From assembly GCA_947650365.1 (NCBI GenBank), contig CANTAL010000023.1, positions 751,501-815,500 of the forward strand: a DNA stretch of 64,000 nt, written 5' to 3'. Shown here in pieces: positions 47,650-59,640 of this stretch. The notes below the pieces were generated by a model. The model did no database searches and was not told where the DNA came from. It was given only the letters and a program-made list of their open reading frames with translations. Position numbers and translations under genes: made by a program. Every line of letters starts with the position of its first letter. Within the stretch, counting starts at the first letter, position 1. Source of the DNA: Chamaelirium japonicum. Its lineage: Eukaryota > Streptophyta > Magnoliopsida > Liliales > Melanthiaceae.

Positions 47650-47965
47650 TGTTTTATAATTAAATATTTTTTAAATATTAATTAAATATTTTTTAAAATT
47701 ATTTAAATATTTTAAATTATTATTTCTTTATTTAATAATTTAAATAATTAAATAATTATCAAATTTAATTATTAAATATATTAATAATAATAAATAAATA
47801 AAATAATAAATTTAATTAAATAACTAGATAATTAAATAATTTAATTATTTATTTATTTTACTAAAAAATAATTATTAAATTATTTAAATAATTTAATAAT
47901 TAAATAATTAATTAATTTAATTAAAAAATTTATAGTAATATTACTTTGATAATCATAATAATATT
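47650..47965 (-). repeat. AT-rich tract 6, shortened
   Basis: About 315 bases of A/T sequence following ACAGTTGTAATGTTTTA, lacking the GCAAAAAATTCGGG segment present before other tracts, and ending in ATAGTAATATTACTTTGATA. A deletion derivative of the long tract. Confidence 0.65.
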
Positions 47966-49045
47966 GAGATGATACTATTGAGAAGTGGAGTTTTAAGGCA
48001 TGTTTGACGGCTCTCTCTTTCTCCTATAACACAACACGTTATCAGCACGAACATATCGAGCCCAACCGACCAGTTACAAGAAAACGGAGAGAGAAACAAA
48101 GATAGAAGAGAAAGAAGAAGAGAGAAGAGAACGGAGAGATAAATAAATAGAGAAGAGAGAAAAATTTATGCCCCAGTCCATTAGCCATGGGTATAGGTGT
48201 AAAGTAAGAAGGAAATTTCAAACACCACTTCTCAATAATACAATTAAATCTCTTCATTCTCTTATCTCTTCTTCCATTGATTAGGGTTTTCCATAGATGT
48301 CTTAGGCCCTAAGTAAACTTACCCTATAAATAATATACGACCCCTTTAGGGTAGGGCACGTTTGATGACTCTCCCTTTCTCCCATCTCACAACACGTTAT
48401 CTGGATGAACATGTCGAGCCTAGCCGACTAGTCGTAAGAAAACTGAGAGAAAAATAAAGACAGAAGAGTGGGAAGAGAACGGAGAGATAAACGAATAGAT
48501 AAGAGAGAAGAAGCCCTACTCTAGTCTATTGACCATGGGTATAAATATAAAGTAAGAATGAATTTAAATTCTAAAACTCTACTTCTGTCTTCGTTTCTCT
48601 TTCTGTTTTCTTACGACTGGTCGGTTGGGCTCGATAAGTTTGTGCTGATAACTTATTGTGAGATGGGAGAAAGAGAGAGCCGTCAAACATGACCCACCCT
48701 AAAGGGGTCATATACTATTTATAGGGTAAGCTTACTTAGGGCCTAAGCAATCTATGGGAAACCCTAATCCATTGGAGAATAGGAAAGAGAATAGAGAGAT
48801 TTAATTATATTATTGAGAAGTGGAGTAGAGCCGTCAAACGTACCCCACCCCAAAGGGGTCGTATATTATTTATAGGTTAACCTTACTTAGGGCCTAAGCA
48901 ATCTATGGGAAACCCTAATCCATGGGAGAGATCCGACGATGGATAGCCATTCGATCAAATGATCTCATAATAGTTGTACTGTTTTAAATTTTTTTAAAGA
49001 AAAATATAAATTATTTCTAAAGCAAAAAATTCGGGTATACCTTAT
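47966..49045. repeat. Array block 18: plus then minus units
   Basis: A minus tail is cut off at 47990-47996 and joined directly to a plus R/U5 segment (GGCATGTTTGACGG), a recombination junction. Perfect primer-site block at 48037-48050, another near 48400, then minus units with two promoter segments (48700 and 48860) and the U3-like block to 49045. Confidence 0.7.
48716..48767 (-). promoter_or_regulatory. Representative minus-strand array promoter
   Basis: On the minus strand AAACCCTAA's reverse (48759-48767) precedes TATAAATA (48716-48723). This mirrors the plus-strand example at 34024 and shows that promoter-like segments point both ways within the array. Confidence 0.5.
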
Positions 49046-49765
49046 CTTCCTTCTTTACTTCCTATTATTTAATTAATTTAATTATTTTAATAAATTACAT
49101 AGTTAAATAATTAAATAATTAAATAAATATTTAATTCTCTAAAAAATTAAATAATATTTTTTAAAAAATAAGTTATTTAAAAAAATATTTTATTATTTAT
49201 ATATTCATATAATTAAAAAATTATTTAAATAATAAGTTAATAGTTATTAAATTATTATTTTATTTTATTTCTTAATTAAATAATTAATTTTTTTTAATTT
49301 AATTAATATTTTATAATTTAATAAAATAATTTTTTGAATATTTAATGAAATATTAATTAATTTAAAATATTATTTATTTAACTATAAAATAATTTAATAA
49401 TTAAATTATTTATTCCTTTAAGTAAATTATTGTTTTAATATATTTCTTAACTAAAAAAGTTTTTAAATATTTAAATTATTGACTAATAATTTAATTATTT
49501 AAAAATAAAATAATAATTATAGAAATAACTTATAAAATGAATTAAAAAATTAATTATATAATTAAATCATTACTTAATAATATAATAATAATAAATAAAT
49601 AAAATAATAAATTTAAATAAATAACTAAATAAATAAATAATTAAATAAATTAATTATTTTACTAAAAACTTAATTATTAAATTATTTAACTTATTAAATT
49701 ATTTAATAAGTAAATAAATATTTAGTTTAATTAAAAAAATTATAGTAATATTACTATGATAATTA
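49045..49765 (-). repeat. AT-rich tract 7
   Basis: A fairly complete tract: preceded by the U3-like AATTCGGGTATACC segment and ended by ATAGTAATATTACTATGATA, then a minus-unit tail. Nothing else seen. Confidence 0.7.
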
Positions 49766-51975
49766 TAATAACTTTGGGATGATACTATTGAGAAGTAGAG
49801 TTTTGGAATTTCGATTCCCTCTTACTTCACACCTATACCCGTGGCGAATGGACCGGAGCATGACTTATTCTTTCTTCTCTCTTCATTTATCTTATCGTTT
49901 TCTTCTCTCTTCTTCTCTCAATAGATTGCCAATGAATTTTTTGCAATAAAAATAATTTATATTTTTCTTTAAAAAAGTTTAAAACAATATTATTGTTATG
50001 AGATCGTTCGATTAGATGGCAATGGACTAGAGCAGAACTTCTTCTCTCTTCTATCTTCGTTTATATCTCTGTTCTCTTCTTTCTTCTTCTCTCTCTTCTG
50101 TCTTCGTTTCTTTCTTCGTTTTCTTGTGATTGGTCGACTGGGCTCGACATATTCATGCTGATAACGTGTTATAAGATGGGAGAAAGAGAGAGTCATCAAA
50201 CGTGCCATATCTAAAGGGGTCGTATATTATTTATAGGGACGCTTACTTAGGGCCTAAGCAATCTATAGAAAACCCTAATCCATGGGAGAAGAAAGAAGAG
50301 AACGAAGAGATTTAATTATCTTATTGAAAAGTAGAGTTTTGGAATTTAGATTCCTTCTTACTTCACACCTATACCCGTGGCCAATAGACTGAAGCAGGAC
50401 TTCTTCTCTCTTCTCTTATTGTTTATCTCTCTGTTCTCTTATCTCTTTTTTCTCTTCATTTCTCTCTCTGTTTTTTTATAACTGGTCGGCTGGGCTCGAC
50501 ATGTTCGTACTAATAAAATGTTGTGAGATGGGAGAAAGAGAGAGCCGTCAAACATGCCTCACCCTAAAGCGGTCGTATAAATATTGAAAAGTGGAGTTTT
50601 AGAATTTAGATTATTTCTTATATCAAACCTATACCTGTGGCCAATGGACTAGAGCAGTACTTTTCCTCTCTTCTTTCTTCATTTATCTCTTTATTCTCTT
50701 TTCTTTTCTTTTATCTCTTTTGTGGAGTTTTGGAATTTAGATTCCTTCTTACTACACACTTATACCCATGTGAGAAGAGACTATTTAAATAATTAATTCT
50801 CAGTTTTGTTCTCTCTCTTCTATCTTCGTTTCTCTCTCTATTTTCTTATGACTGGTCGGCTGGGCTAGATATGTTCGTACTGATAACGTTTTATGAGATG
50901 AGAGAAAGAAAGAGCTGTCAAATGTGCCCTACCCTAATGGGGTCGTATTTTATTTATAGGGTAAACTTACTTAGGGCCTAAGCAATCTATGGTAAACCTT
51001 AATCCATGGGAGAAGAGAGATGGGAACAGAGAGATTTAATTATATTATTGAGAAGTGGAGTTTTAGAATTTAGATTCTTTCTTACTACACACCTATACCT
51101 ATGGCGAATAGACAAGAGCATGACTTCTTCTCTCTTCCCTATTTGTTTATCTCTCTGTTTTCTTTTCTCTTCTTCTTTCTCTTCTGTCTTTGTTTCTCTC
51201 TCTGTTTTCTTATGACTGGTCGGTTGGGCTCGACATATTCGTGATGATAACGTGTTGTGAGATGGGAGAAAGAGATAGCCATCAAATATGCCCCACCCTA
51301 ATTAGATTTCTTCTTACATCACACCTATACCCGTGGCCAATAGGTTGGAGCCTGACTTCTTCTATCTTCTCTCTTCGTTTATCTCCGTATTCTCTTTTCC
51401 CTTTTGTCTTCTTTTCTCTCTCTGTTTTCTTATGACTAGTCGGCTGGGCTCGACATGTTCATACTGATACGTATTGTGTGATGGAGAAAAAGAGAGCCGT
51501 CAAACGTGCCCCAGCCTAAAAGGGTCATATAAATATTGAGAAGTTGAGTTTTGGAATTTAGGTTCGTTCTTACTTTATACTATACCCATAGCGAATGGAC
51601 TAGATCATGACTTCTTCTCTTTTCTCTCTTTATTTATCTCTTCGTTCTCTTCTTTCATCTACTCTCTCTTCTGTCTTCGTTTCTCTCTCCGTTTTCTTAT
51701 GACCTGTCAGCTGGGCTCGATATGTTTGTGCTGATAACGTATTGTGAGATGGGAGAAAGAAAGAGCCATCAAACATGCTCCACCCTAAAAGGGTCGTATA
51801 TTATTTATAGGGTAAGCTTACATAAGGCCTAAGCAATCAATGGGAAACCCTAATCCATGGGAGAGATCCAACGATGGATACCCATTCGATCGAACGATCT
51901 CATAACAGTTGTAATATTTTAAATTTTTTAAAGAAAAATATAAATTATTTTTAAAGTAAAAAATTCGGGTGTGCC
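49766..51975. repeat. Array block 19: minus units, left part of duplicated copy B
   Basis: Minus units with primer-site blocks near 50160, 50500, 50870, 51250, 51470 and 51740. At 49920-50030 a U3-like fragment (AATGAATTTTTTGC ... GATCGTTCGATTAGATGGC) is spliced into a leader; it is the inverted equivalent of 2000-2090. From 50335 onward the order of parts equals that from 15256 onward. Confidence 0.75.
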
Positions 51976-52376
51976 GCATTTTCCTTCTTTATTTCCTATT
52001 ATTAAATTAATTTTATTAATTTAATAAAGTAAATTGTTAAATAATTAAATAAATATTTAATTATCTTTATAACTAATTATTTAAATTATTTAAATAATTT
52101 ATTTAATATTTAAATATTAAAATAAATAAATATTAATTTGATTATTTAAAAAAATTTAAGTTATTTAAAAAAATATTTTATTATTTATATATTCAAAAAA
52201 TTAGTTTATTATTTAAATAAGAAGTAAATAGTTATTGAATTATTATTTTATTTTATTACTTAATTAAATAATAAATTTTTTTATTTATTTCAATTAATAT
52301 TTCATAATTTAATAAAAATAATTTTAATTAATTAATTATATAATAAATTTATTAATTTTATTAATTTTTTAACTAT
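51975..52376 (-). repeat. AT-rich tract 8, truncated
   Basis: Paralogue of the tract at 16888-17287, broken at the same ACTATATCTTC junction. Confidence 0.75.
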
Positions 52377-53070
52377 ATCTTCTCTCTCTTCTGTCTTCGT
52401 TTTTCTCTCTGTTTTTTTGTGACTGGTCGGTTGGGCTCGACATGTTCGTGCTGATAATGCATTGTAAGATGAAAGAAAAAGAGAGCTGTCAACTGTGCCC
52501 CACCCAAAAGGGGTCGTATATTATTTATATGGTAAGCTTACTTAGGGCCTAACCAATCTATGGGAAACCCTAATCCATGGAAGAGATCCGACGGTGGACA
52601 ACTATCCGATCGAACGTGCCCTACCCTAAAGGGGTCGTATTAATTATTTATTTAAATAATTATTAAATCAATTCTCTTAACTAGTAAGCTTACCTTATAA
52701 ATATTTAATTATATATAATAGATTATTGCCATAGTTATAGGTGTGAAGTAAGAAAGAATCTAAATTCTAAAACTTCACTTCTCAATAGTATCATCTCAAC
52801 GTTATTATGATTATCATAGTAATATTACTATAATTTTTTTAATTAAATTAATTAATTATTTAATTATTAGATAATTTAAATAATTTAATAATTTAATAAT
52901 TAAATTTACTAATTAGCGTGTTGTGAGATGGGAGAAAGAGAGAGTCGTCAAACTTGCTCCACCCTAAAGGGGTCGTATAATATAATTAAATTTCTCCGTT
53001 TTCTTCTCTTTTCTCCCATGGATCAGGGTTTTCCATAGATTGCTTAGGCCATAAGTAAGCTTACCCTATA

Positions 53071-53085
53071 AATAATATACGACCC
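53071..53085 (+). other. Paralogous empty site of the copia insertion
   Basis: AATAATATACGACCC in the promoter with the same unusual GGCCATAAGTAAG upstream (53048) as at the insertion point. It corresponds to the sequence made by removing the element and one taaac, with one base different (TATAC for TAAAC). Confidence 0.7.
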
Positions 53086-54255
53086 CTTTAGGGTGGGGCA
53101 TGTTTACAGCTCTCTCTTTCTCCCATCTCACAATACATTATCAGCACGAACATATCGAGCCCAACCGACCAGTTGCAAGAAAACAGAGAGAGAAACAAAA
53201 ATAGAAGAGGAGTTTTGGAATTTAGATTCCTTCTTACTTCACACCTATACCTAGGGTCAATGGACTAGAGCAGGACTTCTTCTTTCTTCACTCTTCATTT
53301 ATCTCTCTATTTTTTTTTTCTTCTTCTCTCTTATCTCTTCGAAGAGAGAAGAGAAAAAAAGTCCTTCTCCAATCCATTCGCCATGGGTAAAGGTGTGAAG
53401 TAAGAAAGAATCTAAATTCTAAAACTCCATAGAAGAGAGAGAAAAAGAGAGAAGAGAACGAAGAGATAAATAAACGACAGAAGAGAGAGATACGACAGGT
53501 CAGCTGGGCTCGATAGTAAGAAGTGGCACACCCAAATTGCTCAGGCCCTAAGTTCAAATATTAAGAGATACACCGTTGGATCTCTCCCATAGATTAAGGT
53601 TTTCCATAGATTACTTAGGACCTAAGTAAGCTTACCCTATAAATAATATATAACCCCTTTAGGGTAGGGCATGTTTAACGGCTCTCTCTTTCTTCTATCT
53701 CATAACACGTTATCAGCACGAACATGTCGAGCCCAGCGACCAGTCGCCAGAAAACAAAGAGAGAAACAAAGATATAAGAGAGAGAAGAAGAGAGAAGAGA
53801 ATAGAGAGATAAACGAAAAACGAAGAGAGAACAAGACCTGTTCTAGTCCATTGGCCCCGGGTATATATGTGAAATAAGAAGAAATCTAAATTCCAAAACT
53901 CCACTTCTCAATAATATAATTAAATCTCTCCGTTCTCTTCTATCTTCTCCCATGGATTAGAGTTTACCATAGATTGCTTAGGCACTAAGTAAGCTTACCC
54001 TATAAATAATATGCGACCCCTTTAGAGTAGGGCATGTTTGATGGCTCTAACTTTCTCCCATCTCACAACATGTTATCAGCACGAACATGTCTAGCCCAAC
54101 CGACCAGTCATAAGAAAACGGAGAGAGAAATGAAAATAGAAGATGAGAGAAGAGAAGGGAGAGATAAACGAAAAGAGAAGAGAGAATAAGTCATGCTCCA
54201 GTCCATTCGCCATGGGTATAGGTATAAAGTAAAAAGGAATCTAAATTTTAAAACT

Positions 54256-54405
54256 CCACTTCTCAATAGTATCTTCTCAACATTATTATGATTATCATAG
54301 TAATGTTACTATAATTTTTTTAATTAAATTAATTGTTTGATTAAAACAAAGAGAGAAGAGAATTTACTATAATAATCGTAATAACGTTGAGATAATACTA
54401 TTGAG
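54256..54405. repeat. Tail-to-tail palindromic junction 2
   Basis: Left arm CTTCTCAATAGTATCTTCTC ... GATTATCATAGTAA, right arm TTTACTATAATAATCGTAAT ... ATACTATTGAG, loop about 60 bases. Here the sequence beyond the right arm is again plus-oriented (AACTCCACTTCTC), so the inverted tail has been lost. Confidence 0.7.
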
Positions 54406-57400
54406 GAAACTCCACTTCTCAATAATATAATTAAATCTCTCCGTTCTTTTCTATCTTCTCCCAAGGATTAGGTTTTCCCATGGATTACTTAGGCCCTAAG
54501 TAAGATTACCTTATAAATAATATACGACCCCTTTAGGGTGGGGCACATTTGATGGCTCTCTCTCTTTCTCTTATCTCACAATATGTTTTCAGCACGAACA
54601 TGTCGAGCCCAACTGACCCATCACAAGAAAATAGATATAAAAACAAATATAGAAATAGAGTTTTGGAATTTAGATTCCTTCTTACTTCACACCTATACCC
54701 ATGGCCAATTGACTAGAACAGGACTTCTTCTCTCTTCTCTCTTTATTTATCTCTCCATTCTCTTCTTCTTTCTTTTTCTATCTTTGTTAAACTCTACTTC
54801 TTTTCTCAATAAACGAAGAGAGAAATGAAGGCAGAAGGGAGAAGAGAATGGAGAGATAAACGAAGAGAGAAGAGAGAAGAAGTCCTACTCCAGTCCATTG
54901 GCCATAGGTATAGGTATGAAGTTCTCTCTTCTATCTTTGTTTAGCTTTTCGTTCTCTTCTCTCTTCTTTTGTCTTCGTTTTTCTCTCTGTTTTTCTTACA
55001 ACTGGTTGACTGGGCTCGATATGTTCGTGCTGATATTATATAATGAGATGGAAGAAAGAGAGAGCCATTTAAATGAGAAACCCAACTCCATTGGAGAAGA
55101 GAGAAGAGAACGGAGAGATTTAACTATATTATTGAGAAGTAGAGTTTTGGAATTTAGATTCCTTCTTACTTAACACCTATACCTATGGATAATGGACTGG
55201 AGCATGACTTCTTATCTCTTCTTTCTTCGTTTATCTCTCCATTCTCTTTTATCTTCTTCTCCTTACTCACAACAGTTATCAGCATGAATATATCGAGCCC
55301 AGTCGATGGCTATTTAAAATTTAACTAAATTATTTAAATATATTATTTAAATTATTTATCTCTCTATTCTCTTCACTCTTTAACTCTCTTCTGTCTTCGT
55401 TTCTCTCTCCGGTTTCTTGTGACTGATCGGCTGGGCTCGATATGTTCATGCTGATAACGAGTTGTGAGAAAAAAAAAAGAAGAGAAAAGAGAAGGGAGAG
55501 ATAAACAAAAAAAGAAGAGAGAAGAAGTACTACTCCAGTCCATTCGCCACGTGTATAGGTGTGAAGTAAGAAGGAAACTAAATTCCAAAACACCACTTCT
55601 AAATAATATAATTAAATCTCTCCATTCTCTTCTCTCTTCTCCCATGGATTAGAGTTTTCCATAGATTGCTTAGGACCTAAGTAAGCTTACCCTATAAATA
55701 ATATACGACCCCTTTAGGGTGTGGCACGTATGACGGCTCTTCCTTTCTTACATCTCATAACACTTTATTAGCACGAACATGTTGAGCCCAGCTGACCAGT
55801 CGCAAGAAAACAGAAAGAGAAACGAAGACAGAAGTGGAGTTTTGGAATTTAAATTCCTTCTTACTTCACACATATACCTGTGGCCAATAGACTAGAGCAG
55901 GACTTCTTCACTCTTCTCTCTTTATTTATCTCTTATTTCTCTTTTCTCTTCTTCTCTCACTTCTGTCTATATTTCTCTATTCGTTTATTAAGAGAAGAAG
56001 AGGAGTTTAACAAAGACAGAAGAGAGATAAGAAGCGAGAAGATAACAGAGAGATAAATAAAGAGAAAAGAGAGAACTACACAACTATACTTGTGACCAAT
56101 GGATTGGAGTAGGACTTCTTCTCTCTTCTCTCTTCATTTATCTCTCCGTTTTCTTCTCTCTTTTTCTTTCTCTTCTGTCTTCATTTCTCAATCCGTTTAT
56201 ATAGAGAAGAAGTGGAGTTTAATGAAGACAGAAGAGAGATAAGAAGTGAGAAGAGAACAGAGAGATAAATAAAGAGAGAAGAGAGAAGATGTCCTGCTCT
56301 AGTCCAATTGTTATAGGTATAAGTGTGAAGTAAGAAGGAATCTAAATACCAAAACTCTATTCTGTCTTCGTTTCTCTTACTGTTTTCTTTCGACTGGTCG
56401 GCTGGGCTCGATATATTTGTACTGATAACATATTGTGAGATGAGAGAAAGGGAGAGCCGTCAAACATGCCCCACCCTAAAGGGGTCGTATATTATTTATA
56501 GGGAAAGCTTACTTAGGGCCTAAGCAATATATGGGAAACCTTAATCCATAGACAAAGAGAAAAGAAAATGAGGAAATTTAATTATATTATTAAGAAGTGG
56601 AGTTTTTGAATTTAGATTCCTTCTTACTGTACACCTATACCCGTAGCGAATGGACTGGAACATGACTTCTTCTCTCTTCTCTCTTTGTTTGTCTCTCCGT
56701 TCTCTTCTCTTTTCTCACAACACGTTATCAATATGAACATGTCGAGCCCAATTTACTAGTCATAAGAAAACAGAGAGAGAAATGATGATAGAAGAGAGAG
56801 AAGATAACGGAAAGATAAATAAAGAGGAAAGATAGAAAAACTCCTGCTCCAGTCTATTGGCCACACGTATAGTAGTTAAGTAAGAAGGAATCTAAATTCC
56901 AAAACCCCACATAAGAGAGATAAGAAGAGAGAAGAGAAAGAAGAGATAAATAAAGAGATAAGAGAGAAGAAGTCCTACTCCAGCCCATTGGCCATGGGTA
57001 TAGATGTGACATAAGAAGGAATCTAAATTCCTAAACTCCCCTTTTATCTTTGTTTCTCTCTCCGTTTTCTTGTGACTGGTTAGCTGGGCTCGATATGTTT
57101 GTACTGATAACGTGTTATGAGATGGGAGAAAGAGAGAGCCGTCAAAAGTGCCCCACCCTAAAAGGGTCATATATTATTTATATGGTAAGCTTCCTTAGGG
57201 CCTAAGCAATCTATAGGAAATCCTAATCCATAGGGGATATCCGACGGTGGACAGCCATCCTTCATACTTCACACCTATACCCGTGGTCAATAGAATGGAG
57301 CAAGACTTCTTTTCTCTTCTCTCTTCGTTTATCTCTCCGTTCTCTTCTCACTTTTTCTCTCATCTCACCATATATTATCAGTACGAACATATCGTGACCA

Positions 57401-58870
57401 GCCGTCTAGTCACAAGAAAACGGAGAGAGAAACAAAGACAGCAAAGAGAGAAAACATATTATCAGTACGAATATATCGAGCCCAACCGACCAGTTATTAG
57501 AAAACAGAAAGAGAAACGAATACATAAGAGAAAGAAGAAGAGAGAAGAAAATATATAGATAAACGAATAGAGAAGAGAGTAGAAGTCCTACTCTAGTCTA
57601 TTCGCCATGGGTATGGATGTGTAGTAAGAAGGAATCTAAATTATAAAACTCTACTTCTCAATAAAATAATTAAATCTCTCTGTTCTCTTCTCTCTTCTCC
57701 TATGGATTAGGGTTTACCATAGATTTCTTAGGCCCTAAGTAAGCATACCCTATAAATAAAATACGACCCCTTTAGGGTAGGGCCTGTTTGACGGGTCTCT
57801 CTTTCTCCTATCTCACAAAACGTTATCAGTACGAATATGTCTAGCCCAGCCAACCAGTCATAAGAAAACAAAGAGAGAAACAAAGACGGAAGAGAAAGAA
57901 GAAAACTGAGAATTAATTATTTAAATAGTCTCTTCTTATACGGGTATAGGTATGAAGTAAGAAGGAATCTAAATTCCAAAACTCCACAAAAGAGAGAGAA
58001 GAAAAGAGAAAAAAACAAAGAAATAAATGAAGAGAGAAGAGAGATGAACTCCTACTCTAGTCCATTGGCCACGGGTATAGGTATGAAGTAAGAAAGAATT
58101 TAAATTCCAAAACTCCAATTTTCAATATTTATACGACCTCTTTAGGGTGGGGCATGTTTGACGGCTCTCTCTTTCTCCCATCTCATAATACTTTATCAGT
58201 ACGAACATATCGAGCCTAGACGACCAGTTATAAGAAAATGGAGAGAGAAACGAAGACAAAAGAGAGAGAAGTGAACGGAGAGATAAACAATAAGAGAAGA
58301 GAGAAGAAGACCTGCTCCAGTCAATAATATAATTAAGTCTTTTTGTTCTCTTCTTTCTTCTCCAATGGATTAGGGTTTTCCATAGATAGCTTAGGCCCTA
58401 AGTAAGCTTACCCTATAAATAATATACGACACCTTTAGATGGGGCACGTTTGACGACTCTCTTTTTCTCCTATCTTATAATACGTTATCAGCACGAATAT
58501 ATCGAGCCAGTTGATCAATCACAAGAAAACGGAGAGAGAAACAAAGACAAAAGAGAGAGAAGAGAACAGAGATATAAACGAAGATAGAAGAGAAAAGAAG
58601 TCCTGCTCCAATTCGTTGCCATCCGATCGAACGATCTCATAATAGTTGTATTATTTTAAAAATTTCCAAAAAAAAATATAAATTAATTTTATTACAAAAA
58701 ATTCATGGACAATCGATTAAGAGAAAAAGAGAGAAGAGAATGATGAGATAAACAAAAAGAGAAGAGAGAAGAAGTCCTACTCCAGTCCATTCACCACAGG
58801 TATAGGTATGAAGTAAGAAGAATCTAAATTCCAAAACTCTACTTCTCAATAGTATCATCCCAAAGTTATT

Positions 58871-59640
58871 ATGATTATCATAGTAATGTTATTATAATTT
58901 TTTTAATTAAATTAATTATTTATTGACTTATTAAATAATTTAAATAATTTAATAATTTAATAATTATTTTTTTGGTAAATTAATTAATTTATTTAATTAC
59001 TTAATTAACTAGTTATTTAATAAAATTTATTATTTTATTTATTTATTATTAATATATTATTAAATAATATTTTAATTTTATAATTAATTAATTAATTCTT
59101 TTTATTACTTATTTCTATAATTATTATTTTATTTTAAAATAATTAAATAATTAGTCAATAATTTAAATATTTAAAACCTTATTTAGGTAAAAATATATTA
59201 AACAGATAATTTGCTTAAAAGAATAAATAATTTAATTATTAAATTATTTTATAGTTAAATAAATAATATTTTAAATTAATTATTATATAATTAAAAAATT
59301 AAAAAATTATTTTGTTAAGATTAATTAAATAATTAAATAATTAAATAATTAAATAATTAAATTTAAAATAATTAAATTTAAAATAATTAAATAATTAAAA
59401 TTTTAATTAAATATTTCATTAATTAATTAGTTAAATAATAAATAATTTAAATAATTAAATAATAAATAAATAAATAATTATTTAGTTAAATAATTAAATA
59501 ATTAAATTTATTTATTTTAATATTTAAATAATAAATAAATAATTTAAATAATTTAATTATATAGATAATTAAATATTTATTTAATTATTTAATTATTTAA
59601 CTATTTAATTTATTAAACTAATTAAATTAATTAAATAATA
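58871..59640 (+). repeat. AT-rich tract 9, inverted
   Basis: The only near-complete tract in plus orientation: it starts after the CATAGTAATGTTATTATAAT arm and ends at AATTAATTAAATAATAGGAAG, followed by the U3-like segment. The inner part repeats AATAATTAAATAATTAAATA, giving simple tandem runs near 59330-59400. Confidence 0.75.

Larger units (their letters stand above)
42560..47650. repeat. Array block 17: mostly plus units
   Basis: Plus units with primer-site blocks near 42669, 43240, 43510, 44080, 44346, 44620, 45290, 45780, 46220; minus units near 42924, 46600, 46880, 47137 and 47500. A tail-to-tail palindrome lies at 44806-44962 and an inverted AT block at 45152-45272. The block ends with a minus promoter and U3-like segment at 47520-47650. 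Confidence 0.7.
52377..58870. repeat. Array block 20: mixed units, duplicated copies B
   Basis: To 57440 this parallels 17288-17991 plus 27830-30790, with about 1.5 kb more (53585-55080) than copy A. From 57465 it parallels 780-2094. Primer-site blocks lie near 52450, 53140, 53708, 54080, 54590, 55030, 55280, 55450, 55770, 56430, 56730, 57100, 57375, 57460, 57820, 58195 and 58483. The end holds the GATCGAACGATC U3 fragment at 58626 and a plus tail arm at 58840. Confidence 0.75.

Noticed and set aside
59330..59400. Tandem AATAATTAAATAATTAA words as a microsatellite or replication origin
   Set aside because: A/T word repetition typical of the whole tract; no bounded unit or accompanying signal.
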